Shown here piece by piece: positions 40,552 through 52,559 of a DNA stretch of 64,000 nt (within the stretch, counting starts at the first letter, position 1; every line of letters begins with the position of its first letter). Made by a program: the position numbers and the translations under genes. Source of the DNA: Tipula vernalis. Its lineage: Eukaryota > Arthropoda > Insecta > Diptera > Tipulidae. The stretch covers positions 268,251,315-268,315,314 of the forward strand of contig OY282560.1 in NCBI GenBank assembly GCA_958295665.1. The letters run 5' to 3'. The notes under the pieces were generated by a model. The model worked only from the letters and a program-made list of their open reading frames with translations, was not told the DNA's origin and ran no database searches.

Positions 40552-42830
40552 TTATATGACTTTTAACAATTTTTCACATTTTTCTTTAATATGGTTCAGA
40601 TGATTTCCAAAGTTCAACTTTGGATCAAGGATTAGGCCTAGATAGCGTACTTCCGATTTCCATTGAAGTTGAGCACCATTAGGAACTAAAGGCAGCTGCG
40701 GAATTTTTTCTGGTGCACGACATCTTGTAAAGTAAATGCTTTCACATTTACTAGTATTTATCTTTACTTTCCAATTTGTGAAATAAGAGTTAGGTGCATG
40801 CACTTAGACAGCCATTAAGTTAGGATATTATGTTATTGGCGAGAACATTGGAGTAGTATATCGCAGTATCATCAGCAAATAAAGCTAATTGGCAGTCTTC
40901 AAATCTAGGAATATCATTAATAAATATTGTTAAATAACAGAGGAGCTAATACGGAACCTTGCGGGAGCCCAGCAGGAATATTCATTAGACTGGATTTTTC
41001 ATTATATATTTGTACATAAAACTTCCTGTTCTTTAAGTAGGAATCTATAACTTTAATTAGGTATTTCGGAAAATTGCACGTATTTTGTGGATATGACCGT
41101 TGATCCATACTGTATCAAAAGCTCGATAGAGGTCTAACAATGTCAGCCCTGTGGATTTTTTATTGATACGATTTTCCCTTACGTATTGTACTATTCTGTG
41201 CACTTGATGTACCGCAGAAAGCCCAGATCTGAAACCAAATTGCTGATTTATAAGGAATTCGTTATCTTCCAGAATGATTGTAATCGAATTTTGATAAGTT
41301 TCTCAAAAGCATTGCTTATAGAACTTATAGGCCTGTAGTGTTCAGGATTATTGGATTCCTTATTGGGTTTGAGATTTGGAGTAACTTTTGCTATTTTCCA
41401 GGAATTTGGGACAACAACTATTAAAAATTAGCAGGAGAGTTTTAACACCACAGTCTGGCAACTGTTTTAAGAAAATGATAAGAATATCATCCATCCCAGA
41501 TGCTTTATATGGTCGAAGGGTTTTAATAATATCACATAGCTCTTCTAAACGAATTTCTTCAAATTCTTGTGGATGATAGTTAGTTATTAATTGTTGGCAG
41601 CTAATATTGACATCACATTCATGAATGGACCCATAATTATGAGTGGATTGATAAACATAATGAAAGGTATTTGCGAGCGCTGTACCTTTTTGTAAGTTTT
41701 ACAATAGTTTTACTGTGGTTTCACCTTCTTGAATTTGCAGTGGCGGTATTGTTCTTCTTTTCGTTTTAACAAACTTAGCAGTATTCCAATATTTTTTGGA
41801 TCCCTTTTCAAGGTCCATAAGCTGGGCTTGCCAGGATTTGTTCAGTAAGTCTAAGATCTTATGTTTTATTGCTCTGATTAGCATGTTAACAAATCTTTTA
41901 ACAGTTCTACTTCTGGTCCTAAGCCATGTGCGCCTTAAACAATTTCTGAGCTTCGTTTGAGCCAGTATATCTTCTTTTAAATTTATTTTATTTATGTTAG
42001 TCAATGGGGTGACAGGAATTGAGTTGTCTCTAGCATTTTTAATGGACTCTAAAAATAAATCGATCATCGAGTCAATTTCAGGAGAAGTGTTCAAGGGATT
42101 TGTTTGATCAAAACAATTTAGAGACCCCTCTATATGCTGTTTGTATTTAGTCCAATCACCGCCGGAGTAATTAAATCGGTAGTTAATTGGGTTTTTATAA
42201 GCTAGACTCAAATTGTAAGCACCTACGACTGGGAGGTGATCTGATGCCAGTTCAGGTAGACTTTTAATTTCCATTATATGTTCTGGTTGGTTTGTTAAGA
42301 AGAAATCGATAATACTAGGAGTAGAATTGGGTCTAACAAAGGTCGGATCTAATGGTGCCACGATAGAGCAATTTTGAGAGCTACCTACTTATGTGATTAT
42401 GAAGATTCCAACCACCTTCATTAGACCTGACACAGTTCCACATGGGGTCTCGGCAATTAAAATCGCCCCCTAAAATGTAGTTTGTTCGATTTTGAGTCAA
42501 TTTTTGTATTTCGCTTTTAAAAGTGGGTCCATTTATATGTTTAACTGATATCGCGAGATTTTCAATAGTTGAAAGATTTTGATCCGGTAAAAGTGAATGT
42601 TGTATATTCGATTTTATTAAGATCCCAACACCTCCAAATGATCTGTTAATTCTATCGTTTCTATAGAAAGTGTAATCTGGAAAAGAACAGTTTCAGTGGT
42701 TTAAGATGCGTTTCCGTCAATAACATAATATCTATATTATACTTTGTCGAAAAATGTTGTAACTCAAGTTTTTTAGGTCGAACGCTTTGTGCATTCCAGG
42801 TAGCAATTATTAATGATTTATCTAAATGCA
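40552..42830 (-). pseudogene. LINE-F ORF2, broken
   Basis: The start (about 42830) reads LIIATWNAQSVRPKKLELQH and DIMLLTETHLKP, the endonuclease entry. 42361-41699 has DFFLTNQPEHIMEIKSLPEL, ASDHLPVVGAYNL (SDH motif) and the basic linker RTWLRTRSRTVKRFV. Reverse transcriptase pieces read INQQFGFRSGLSAVHQVHRI (41200-41260), TLLDLYRAFDTVW (41100-41150), GLPQGSVLAPLLF (40930-40970), LFADDTAIYYSN (40850-40890) and VRYLGLILDPKLNFGNH (40590-40650). Multiple frameshifts; the FADD catalytic motif itself is preserved. Confidence 0.8.
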
Positions 42831-43985
42831 TATTTTAAAGCTATTTCGGTTATTCTAATAAATTGTTCATCTCTAGAGTTGCAATTTTTAATTCCATTCA
42901 CTATTTGTTTAAAAATTGTTAAGAGTTCGTTCGCAGTAAACAAAATATTCGGGTTAGCTGAGCCTTCAGTTAAAAGGGTAGAAGCATAAGTAGTGTTTGA
43001 ATTATTAATAGAGTTAGTATAGTTAGAATTTGGTATTACCTCTTTTGTTAAACCAGGGAAGTTATCTCTATTTAAGTTAAAACTATTTGAAGGTGATGTT
43101 GTTTGATGAGATTGTTGCATTTGATTCCGCCTTGCTTGTTGTTTTCGAATTTGAAGATACTCTTCACGTTTAGGGCACATAATCAAGTTTGCCTGCGAGT
43201 GCGCAAAATGCGAGTTTTAATGGACAATCATCTTCCTTATGAATGTTGGCGCAGTAATTGCATTTTCTAGTCATATGACAGTTTGCTTCACCATGACCAT
43301 AACGGAAACATCGTCTGCATTGACCCTACCCACCGTCTGTTTTGCAACACCCCATCGCACTACAGTATGAGCAACGTATTTGTGGTTCCTCAATTGGTTA
43401 AGGTTGTATTCCCCTTTTTTAAATTATACAAAGTATACCGTGGCACCTTGTTTTGAAATTGTTTTATGTATTTTAGTGGGTTTGCGATTTATATCCGATA
43501 AACATTTCAAAAATTCATTGTCTTCCATAGTGTGAAGGCCATATAATATGAATATACTCAATTTAAGGTTGTCCATCGTAAATGAATAAAATTCTGTTTT
43601 GTTTTCGGCAAGCCATTGTTTAATATTATTGAAGTCAATGAGTTTTTCAACAGTAATTTTGCTTCCAGTCTTTAAATTTTTGATGAGATATTGTTTAATC
43701 CCGTTACTTTCCATATATTTATGGATTAAAGCTGAATTCGCAGGCGTCATTATACGAGGGTGGTAACTTAGTTGGTTTGGGCTTAGAAACCTTTGTTTTT
43801 GTTTGAGATTCACTCATTGTGTTAAATAACTCAAAACGTTGACTAGTAGGAACGTTATATACACTTCCATTATTATTTTTTAATTTTTTATGATAAGATG
43901 CACCAATAGGCTCAGATTGTCTATCCACAGACCCATCCCTCTTCAGCCCCATAATGGAGGACCGATCACGCATATTGTAGAACAA
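42818..43985 (-). pseudogene. LINE-F ORF1, broken
   Basis: Four pieces follow each other. 43985-43719 is the N-terminus (Lys/Pro-rich, KVSKPKPTKLPPSYNDA). 43813-43424 has the RRM-like/PRE_C2HC region (NLKTGSKITVEKLIDFNNIK, NLKLSIFILYGLHTMEDNEF). 43420-43190 holds zinc knuckles in mixed frames (CRRCFRYGHGEANCHMTRKC and YCANIHKEDDCP). 43186-42818 is the C-terminus (NRDNFPGLTKEVIPNSN, ...LLTIFKQIVNGIKN). This is the ORF1 organisation of Jockey-clade elements. Confidence 0.78.
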
Positions 43986-44285
43986 AACAAATAATAAATT
44001 TTGTATCGCTAGAATTTAATTTTCATTAGACCACTGTTCGAAAGGCAAACATATGTATGGTAAACTGATTTTGCATATCATTTTGTTGACATTAGTCTCA
44101 GCTTGCTTAGTATTATTAGTAACATTATATTACTTGACAAATAATTCGATATTTAAACGAATTTTCAAAATTTTTATGGGTTTTCTAGATTTTTACAGGC
44201 TTTCCAAAATTACTTATTAATATCCAAATTTTTCGGTATTTTCAGAAAGAAAAATTTCTTAAGTTTTTCGACGGTGGTTTGGCGT

Positions 44286-45025
44286 CTATTGGAGGGGGGG
44301 GATCAAAGTTGAGTAGAATAATCTACCAGCTCCGTAACCTTCCAGTAGGGTGCGCATCACGTGAGCTGTTCTGGTCTTGTCATTAGGCAGCTGCGTGATG
44401 GGTACAATTGTGTAAGGGGTAACCTGTTCACAATTCGCAAGTGTACGTACTGCCTCCTCGTGGCAACCACTGGTAACTAAGGCCACTTGGCACATTTTTT
44501 ACCATTTGGCACAGGCTAAAGTACGGCGCTAAAGGAGAAAACCTTGACAAAAACCCCTAATCTAAGGTGGAACAGCATATGCCGAAAGATGAATGGCTGA
44601 TAGGTTAATCAGCCCAAAATATGCGGACTCTGATACCAGGCACCCTCCAGTTTTATTTAGCCTTCCTGTAGTAAAGCTGGGTGACCTACAGGTGATTTGC
44701 AATTCCCAGCAACTCGTAAGAGTAAAATAAACGGAATACGGGGCAGGAGTAGGAATATACGGGAGTGGGACAACCCTCTTGAGGTCCTTGAGCTCCAATG
44801 CTACCGTCTTTCTAGCGGAACTACATAGTAAACATCTAGGAGGGAGAGCAATAAGCCCAGATAGTATGTATCACGTACCGGGAGGCAGTATTTTCAGGTT
44901 CATTAAGAACCTGAATATTGACTGGACGGATAATTAAGCTGGGGCCAGCACAATAGATCTTTTAGGTCGCAGTGCGAAGTGGCTGATCGCCCGCATGGCC
45001 CCCCCCCAATAATAATAATAATAAG
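44286..45025 (+). pseudogene. LINE-G: RNase H-bearing LINE 3' end with (AAT)n tail
   Basis: The forward strand reads YGAGVGIYGSGTTLLRSLSS then NATVFLAELHSKHLGGRAIS (44735-44850), an RNase H core with the glutamate in FLAEL. Downstream is a nine-C run and five AAT units at 45009-45025. Tails of short triplet repeats are typical of I-group LINEs. 44286-44560 shows no clear domain and could be part of the same element or its target. Only the 3' end is present; frames are broken. Confidence 0.6.
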
Positions 45026-45502
45026 TTTTTCGACATTCCAACTATTATTCGAGAATTTTTAAAATTTTACAATTTATTCGAATTTTGTTAGGCAATGTTC
45101 TGCGCTTAGCTTTGAATTGTGGGAATTGGCAGAGTTACACATATAAATTTGAATCGTGATAGTAGATTTTTCGATATTTTTCCTAAATTACCGAAACATT
45201 AACAATTGACATACAGTCATAACCAAAATTATTTGTACCTGCTAAATTTTTGATGCAACGTAACGCAAATAACTTTAAAAATTATATAAATAATAAACTT
45301 TTTGAAAACATTAATTTTAATTCAATAAATTTAATTACCCTGCTTTAAATTTCAATCAAATTTTTTTTAATTTTACTTCTAGGAGAAATTACAGTTAATT
45401 TAGTTTTTGCCAAAATTATTTGTACCCACAAATTTGCTGTCAATAATTATTTGTACAATATGGAAAAGATGAAAATAAAATAGTAAATCAATTAAATTTA
45501 AG

Positions 45503-47303
45503 AAAGGATAAAGCGGAGATTGAAGTCAAATACCCGGCTGAAATCAGGGAACAAATCAAGGAAAGGAGAAAGGCAAGGAGAATATGGCATCTCACCAGAA
45601 ATCCCGCTGACAAAACCACCTTCAATCGAATAAGCAACAAAATCAATAGGCTAATCAAAAGCTTCAAACAGGATTGCTTCGACAACTACTTAAGCGGGCT
45701 AGGTTCAGAAATGGATAAGGACTACTCGTTATGGAAAGCAACCAGAAAATGTAAACGACCTGTAGTTCGAGTACCACCTATAAGAAATGCTCAAGGCAAT
45801 TGGGTTCGACATGACAAAGAAAAAGCGGAACTCTTTGCTCAACACCTAGCAACAGTATTTCAACCCCATGACATTCAATCCAATATTGACGTAACACCTG
45901 TCTATCAACCAAATCAGGATTTTAAAAGGGTCACGCCAATGGAAATTGCTGAAGAAATCGACAAAAGTCTTAGTCAAAAAAAGGCACCAGGAATTGATGA
46001 AATATCACCGGGTCTATTCAAGGAACTTCCACGCAAAGCAATCATCATGATCACATACTTATTTAATGCCTGTATGAGATTGAAGTATATACCCAAATGC
46101 TTCAAAACTGCTCAAATAATTATGTTGAAGAAACCAGGTAAACCAGATGAAGAAGTAACACCATACAGACCAATTTCACTGCTTCCGACCTTATCAAAGC
46201 TGTTTGAAAAACTACTACTAAAACGTCTAAAGCCAATGGTAAACGTTCCTGATTTTCAATTTGGATTCAGGAATAACCACTCCACAATGGATCAAGTCCA
46301 TCGAATAACTACGGTAATAGAGCAAGCGTTAGAAGAAAAGAAATATTGCCCCGCCGTATTTCTGGATGTATCTCAGGCCTTTGATAGGGTTTGGCACGAG
46401 GGATTGACATTCAAGATGAGCAAAATGCTACCACAAAACTATTGCCAGCTGCTTGAATCATACCTCTCTGATCGCCAATTCAGAGTCATCCATGAAGAAA
46501 CATGTTCTGACTTTTATCCAACGCTAGCGGGAGTTCCGCAGGGAAGCGTATTGGGACCCCTCCTCTACCTTATCTACACTGCGGACATACCTACAACGAA
46601 TAAAACATTCATCGGCACGTTCGCTGACGACACTGTAATTATGTCAGTAGACGAATCACAACCAAGGGCAGTGGAAAATCTTCAACGAGCAATGAACAAC
46701 GTTACTAAATGGACAATTGACTGGAAAATAGTGCATAATGAGCTCAAATCAACCCATGTGACATTTACGCTCCGACACAAAAATAACAGTCTACACATAT
46801 ACCTCAATGTGGTGCAAGTGCCGCAGGCTGAATCGGCTAAATACCTTGGTCTGCATTTAGATTCAAGGCTCAACTGGAAACATCATGTGAGACAAAAAGC
46901 TGAACAGATACGATTAAAACAACGTCAAATGTACTGGTTAATTGGGCATCATTCCAAAATGAACCTGTATTGCAAAAGACTAGTCTACCAGACTATCTTC
47001 AAACCAATATGGATGTATGGTGCGCAGCTATGGGGTTGTACTCATAAATCCAAAAGAGACATTATACAACGTAGCCAAAATAAATTTCTTCGAATGGTCA
47101 CCAACGCTTACCGATTTGTGACTAACAGAGAAATACTCAATGATCAAAAAATACAATTGATAGACGACGTCATCCGCGAATGTGCCATTAAACATGAGAA
47201 GAGGCTTCTTAACCACACCAACGTTGAGGCCGTACAACTACTGGACAGTACAAACGAAATAAGGCGGCTCAAGCGAATCAAACCACATGAGCTAACCGTA
47301 TGA
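45503..47303 (+). CDS. LINE-D reverse transcriptase part of ORF2, open frame
   Basis: About 600 codons are open from the truncation point to the stop at 47301, with the first ATG at 45711. The linker reads EIREQIKERRKARRIWHLTR. Reverse transcriptase follows: KKAPGIDEISPGLFKELPRK, YRPISLLPTLSKLFEKLLLK, AVFLDVSQAFDRVWHEGL (first catalytic Asp), GVPQGSVLGPLLYLIYTADI and FIGTFADDTVIMSV (FADD pair). The thumb and C-terminus (KYLGLHLDSRLNWKHHV, IFKPIWMYGAQLWGCTHKSK) are complete. No stop or frameshift is present. Lacking its own promoter, ORF1 and endonuclease, the copy is immobile on its own, but it shows the undamaged family protein that LINE-A, B and C have lost. Confidence 0.93.
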
Positions 47304-47462
47304 ATATTATATCTTAAGGGAACTGGATACTGGTCCAGCAGACCCACACAAGTTTATGCTTATCTCATAAGTACTAATGTCAACCTTACTAATAAATTAA
47401 TAATGTTTAAGATTGTAGTAGCCATATCAATAAAGATGTTTTAAAAAAAAAAAAAAAAAAAA
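45503..47462 (+). mobile_element. LINE-D: 5'-truncated Jockey-like LINE, recent
   Basis: The insertion interrupts the left inverted repeat of the Tc1-like element. The intact partner arm on the right (reverse complement near 48430-48455) shows the uninterrupted order CAATTAAATTTAAGATTATT, so AAATTTAAG (45494-45502 and 47463-47471) is the target-site duplication. The 3' end is a long A-run (about 47443-47465) after AATAAAG at 47429. Truncation removes ORF1 and the endonuclease. The remaining frame is open, so this copy is young. Confidence 0.92.
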
Positions 47463-48693
47463 AAATTTAAGATTATTTTTGGCCAATTAAATAATGATAA
47501 AGTCACTCATGTTTTGTATGCATATGGTCAGTTTTTGTTTATTCTCTTTACATCTCGCAAGTGGTTCAAAATTTTGTTGTTAACATCACCTAGAATCTTA
47601 TCCCACTTGGTTTTCTTGGCACCCTGATACAAATTTTTGGTCTTATTAGATCATGAATATCTTCCACTTTAAGTTAAGCCTCCGCAAGTTTGAATCGAAG
47701 CCCTGCCCAGGCCGAGACAAATAATTTTATTCAAGATTTTTGTATAATTGCTGAAGAGCAAATTGAGGACCGACTAGTTTATCATCAACCAGAAATGTTA
47801 CTTTATGATATAAAACGAAATTGAACATTCTCCTTGAATAGTTCAGTTTTTACAGCCGTGTAACCTTTTATTTGTTGCCCAAGGGAAAGTAACCGAGTCT
47901 GTATCCACACTAATTGATGTTCTATGCTTATGTAATAATACAAATATTGTCAAATTAAAACAAAACTCACTAATTTATGCAGAAAAAAACAGTTTTCCAT
48001 AGTTCAATGGGATTATCTTATGGTGCCGTCCACAATTCGTTTCCTGACGTTTGCTGATATTCCGTTTGTGTGTATGCCCTATAAACTACAACTGTTCAAG
48101 GCCATAGTTCAATTTTGATTTATTTCATGAGGTAACATTCCTAGTTGACGATAAACTAGTTGGTCCTCAATTTGCTCTTCAGCCCAATAATTCTACCTTA
48201 AATTAAAAGAATTATTATAACGAAATTGTTCAAAAATCTTGAATATAATTTGCGGAGGCTTAAGTTAAAGTGGAAGATATTCATGTGCCAAGAAAACCAA
48301 GTGGGATAAGATTCTAGGTGATGTTTACAACAAATTTTTGAACCATTTGCGAGATGTTTTGGAGAATAAACAAAAACTGACCATATGAATACCAAACATG
48401 AGTGACTTTATCATTACTTAATTAGCCAAAAATAATCTTAAATTTAATTGATTTACTGTTTTATTTTGATTTTTTCCATATTGCACAAATAATTTTGACA
48501 ACAAAGTTGTGGGTATAAATAATTTTGGCAAAAACTAAATTAACTGTAATTTCTCTTAGAAGTAAAATTAAAAAAAAAATTGATTGAAATGTAAAGCAGG
48601 GTAATTAAATTTATTGAATTAAAATTAATGTTTTCAAAAAGTTTATTATTTATATAATTTTTAAAGTTATTTGCGTTACGTTGCATCAAAAAT

Positions 48694-49830
48694 CACCATG
48701 TGGACCGATTCCAAAATTGTTTTGGATTGACTGTCCAGTCAATCAAGGCGTTGGACAACTTTCGTTGCAAACCGTACCTCGGAAATTATCGGCATGTATA
48801 AGCGAGATCTTTGGCGATACGTACCATACAGCCATACTCCGGCCGATTGTGAAACACGGGGTAAAACTAAGGGAGAAATATCATCGAATCAACTTTGGTG
48901 GAATATACCAGCATGGCTAGCAAGGGAAGATGCATATTGGCCAGATCAACCGCAGATACCAAATACAAACGAAGAAATCGAATTTCATAATATTATGTCC
49001 TTAGAATCTAACTGGTATTAAGTTAAAATACTCCAGTTACTTCAAACTAAAGAAAGTCATATCGTATATCATATCGCTCAGGTTTATCAATAATTCAAGG
49101 GAAAAGAAAGATCAAAGTTGTCGACAAATTGAAGCACTAACACCAGCAGATTTTGAAATGGCTGAACGTAAAATAGTTGTATATTGGCAAACCATTGACT
49201 TTGCTGAAGGGTATCGTTGTCTGCGAAATGGTAAACCAATATCCGCAAAATGTAAACTGAGGCAACTCAATCTGTTCCTGGATGCGGTAGGAATTATGAG
49301 GGACGGAGAGAGAATATAAAAATCAGCATTGCCTTATCAGACAATACATCCAATGAGCATTCCGTCAAAATCAGCAATTGCCAGATCTACCACATACGAT
49401 TCACATCTCCAATATAAACATCCAGGCATTTCTTACGCCTGCCCATTTCTTAATCGGGCGCTAATACATCAAATACCAGAAGCAACACTCGAGCAAATTA
49501 TGAATCCACATTCCAGATGGCATATCGTGAAGCGCATATATCAACAATTCTAGAAACGCAGGCAAATAGAATACTTGACAACACTTCAGTTAAGATCTAA
49601 ATGGCAAACACAGAAAAATTTGCAGCTGAACGATGTAGTTATCGTACACGATAATAATTTACCACCAGCACAATGGCTTATGGAACGAATCACAAAGTTT
49701 GAGTAGCACAAATCAAAATGAAAAACGGCACAACCAAGCGACCGATACAAAAGTTAAGCCATTGTCCAACGTTTGAATCTGATGGCGATTCAACCCGAGG
49801 AGTATGTTTAGATCCAGCTGATCACCTGAA
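48694..49830 (+). pseudogene. BEL/Pao RNase H and integrase fragment
   Basis: The forward strand begins MWTDSKIVLDWL (48700), the RNase H TDSK motif, then in the next frame RDLWRYVPYSHTPADCETRG and SSNQLWWNIPAWLAREDAYW (48795-48930). 49150-49320 reads KPISAKCKLRQLNLFLDAVG, the pre-integrase segment. From 49400 it passes to the integrase end, PHSRWHIVKRIYQQF and LQLNDVVIVHDNNLPPAQWL (49500-49680). The integrase core is deleted between HLQYKHPG and the C-terminal part. A related but distinct family from BEL-3. No LTR recognised. Confidence 0.8.
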
Positions 49831-50153
49831 ACAAAATAATTTAATTAGTTTTAAAATTGTTAGAAACTCAATACAAAATACTTATCTTATGTCATCCACC
49901 AATGTAACCTAACACAAAATTTACATTACAATTAAAACAGACTAAATGTGAAAGAAAAATCAGATGATTTCGCATAGTTCCTAAAAAATTTGATTCTTCA
50001 TAAAATTGCAGATCATCTGATTTATCTTAATTAATATTTTAACTTACCATTTTAACAAAAATTCTCTTTCTTTCGCGCACAACTCACTGTTTCGAGATAT
50101 TTTATTTGTTACTGTTGTTTGTCAAGTGGTGAGATTGTGGTAATCGAATAAAT
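49831..50153. other. No gene seen
   Basis: AT-rich flank between the BEL fragment and the palindromic array; possibly remaining BEL 3' sequence. An imperfect inverted repeat (AATCAGATGATTT near 49960 and GATCATCTGATTT near 50010) is present. Confidence 0.5.
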
Positions 50154-51553
50154 TTGATCATTTATCTGTTAAGAATTTAATTTGTCTGTCTGTAATAAAG
50201 TTGATTTTTCGGCATTTTTTATAGACAAATATATTAATTGTTCATGGCAATCCCAATATTTTCGATTTGGTAAATCAGAAAAATATAGAGGCCAATCGCT
50301 CTCAATATATCTACTGAAAAAAGTAGAAATATCTTCCCCCCTCCCCGTAATTTTAATTTTGGCTGAAGGCCCAGAGTTATACCAATGTATAACTCTGCAA
50401 AAATGAGAACCCTCCATTGCAGAGTTATACATTGGTATAACTCTGGGCCTTCAGCCAAAATTAAAATTACGGGGAGGGGGGAAGATATTTCTACTTTTTT
50501 CAGTAGATATATTGAGAGCGATTGGCCTCTATATTTTTCTGATTTACCAAATCGAAAATATTGGGATTGCCATGAACAATTAATATATTTGTCTATAAAA
50601 AATGCCGAAAAATCAACTTTATTACAGACAGACAAATTAAATTCTTAACAAATATACGTGTGGGCATAATACACACACAAATGAGGTTTCTCCATGGGTT
50701 TTTATATTTGATGTAGTTGAATAATAATTCGCTATGTCAGTACGTTCTGGCCAGATACTTAATGTATGTGGTTAGAGTGGAAATTTTTGTAGTTTGGTCG
50801 TAGCTGCCTGATGAGTAGACCATACTTTTCAGTACGAAACCAAACTACCAACAGAACTCATGGAGGGTTCTCATTTTTGCAGAGTTATACATTGGTATAA
50901 CTCTGGGCCTTCAGCCAAAATTAAAATTACGGGGAGGGGGGAAGATATTTCTACTTTTTTCAGTAGATATATTGAGAGCGATTGGCCTCTATATTTTTCT
51001 GATTTACCAAATCGAAAATATTGGGATTGCCATGAACAATTAATATATTTGTCTATAAAAAATGCCGAAAAATCAACTTTATTACAGACAGACAAATTAA
51101 ATTCTTAACAAATATACGTGTGGGCATAATACACACACAAATGAGGTTTCTCCATGGGTTTTTATATTTGATGTAGTTGAATAATAATTCGCTATGTCAG
51201 TACGTTCTGGCCAGATACTTAATGTATGTGGTTAGAGTGGAAATTTTTGTAGTTTGGTCGTAGCTGCCTGATGAGTAGACCATACTTTTCAGTACGAAAC
51301 CAAACTACCAACAGAACTCATGGAGGGTTCTCATTTTTGCAGAGTTATACATTGGTATAACTCTGGGCCTTCAGCCAAAATTAAAATTACGGGGAGGGGG
51401 GAAGATATTTCTACTTTTTTCAGTAGATATATTGAGAGCGATTGGCCTCTATATTTTTCTGATTTACCAAATCGAAAATATTGGGATTGCCATGAACAAT
51501 TAATATATTTGTCTATAAAAAATGCCGAAAAATCAACTTGATCATTTATCTGT
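50154..51553. repeat. Palindromic and tandem ~460-bp repeat array between 16-bp direct repeats
   Basis: One inverted piece (50167-50418) is the reverse complement of the first ~250 bp of a 460-bp unit. Three forward pieces follow: 50419-50859 (first 18 bp of the unit missing), 50860-51319 (complete) and 51320-51537 (truncated). Where they overlap, the copies look identical. The centre at 50418/50419 makes a long near-perfect palindrome. Each unit has a small hairpin, CAGAGTTATAC/GTATAACTCTG with loop ATTG. The word TTGATCATTTATCTGT flanks the whole array at 50154-50169 and 51538-51553. Unit coding frames of 74-82 residues exist on both strands but match nothing I know. Confidence 0.9.
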
Positions 51554-52559
51554 AATTGGCGTTGGCTAATCATTTTCTTGTATAAATTAAATTCAATCAA
51601 TTACAATTGAGATTTTGAACACTCAACATTATATTCGATTATTATAAAACCTAAAAATTAAATAAAACCATATTGTTAAACCTTTGGAAAAGTGATCCAT
51701 ACATTGGAATTTTGTATTATTTTGGTGAAATATTTTTCTGCGGTGTCCATATCCAATAAGGAACATAACTTTAACAATATTTTTTTTTGAGGATAATTGG
51801 AGAGGAAATCATCAGCCAAAACCATGTCTTTTTTTGGAACGCCAATTTACTGCTGCCGATCATCCAACGTTACATACAATTTAAAAATTGTCTAATAACC
51901 TCAACTAATAGACACACAATACAATACTCTTAGACACAATGAAAAGAGGGCCCAAATTACAATTTGGTCCTACGCAAAGACAACGTGATAGTAAGCTACA
52001 CACAGAGTGCAGGTTAATCCTTCACCTAACAGATTTTTCCTACAATTAGTAGAATTATTCTCTATTTACTTGATTTTTCTTCAGTTACCAGAATTTTCTG
52101 TCGCTTAACAGAATTTCCCTTTACCTAATAAAATTAAATTTATTCTTCCTAAATTTAAACCTAATTATAATGAAATCTAATTTTAAAATTAAGAATACGG
52201 TGAATTAACCCTTAAGCTTTTTAGTTTTGTCGTAACGTTTAGAGGTTAATTTTATTAAATAGAATTATTTGCAAATAGACAAAACAAATTTTCTACGAAG
52301 ATCAATAATTAGCAAGGTTAAAATAACGCAGCAATTATTAATTCGCCGATTTTTTATTATTTTTTTTTTTTTTTTGTAATGATTGTTTTTGATGATGACC
52401 TTCTTAAAGGGTTATGTTTTTTTTACGAAGATATGTGGGGAACCCAGATTTTAATTTTTGTTGTTTTTTTTACAGAACTAAGGTGTATTTGGGGCAAAGG
52501 CAAATCGTCACCAAATCCGCGTGCTTTAACTTTTCTATAGCTCTGCGGTTGTTGCTTTC
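51554..52559. other. No gene seen
   Basis: AT-rich; no frame or family recognised. 52020-52135 has diverged short repeats of the type CTAACAGAATTTTCC. A T-run lies at 52358-52375. Confidence 0.6.

Larger units (their letters stand above)
39992..44010 (-). mobile_element. LINE-F: Jockey/CR1-like LINE, decayed
   Basis: On the minus strand: ORF1 (about 43985-42818) with zinc knuckles, endonuclease (about 42830-41900), linker, reverse transcriptase (about 41400-40552), a 3' region of about 550 bp and a terminal A-run (plus-strand T-run 39991-40002). It is more diverged from LINE-A/C than those are from each other. Several frames are broken and a part of the RT between 41400 and 41700 is disturbed. 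No convincing target duplication seen. Confidence 0.8.
45214..48693. mobile_element. Tc1-like (Bari-like) element with >600-bp inverted repeats
   Basis: The left end is CAGTCATAACCAAAATTATT after a TA dinucleotide, close to the terminal repeat of Drosophila Bari1 as I know it. The left arm (45214-45502 plus 47463-about 47850) is the reverse complement of about 48085-48693, with small indels. A unique centre of about 235 bp separates the arms. The right end lacks the outermost 32 bp and passes directly into BEL sequence at 48694. No transposase frame is left; 48285-48390 reads KKTKWDKILGDVYNKFLNHL in one frame, possibly a transposase scrap. LINE-D is inserted in the left arm. Confidence 0.78.

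Noticed and set aside
50182..51600. Repeated 74-133 residue frames on both strands of the palindromic array, looking like a small gene family
   Set aside because: They are identical because the DNA repeats are identical; frames are equally open on both strands and match no family I know. No evidence of coding.
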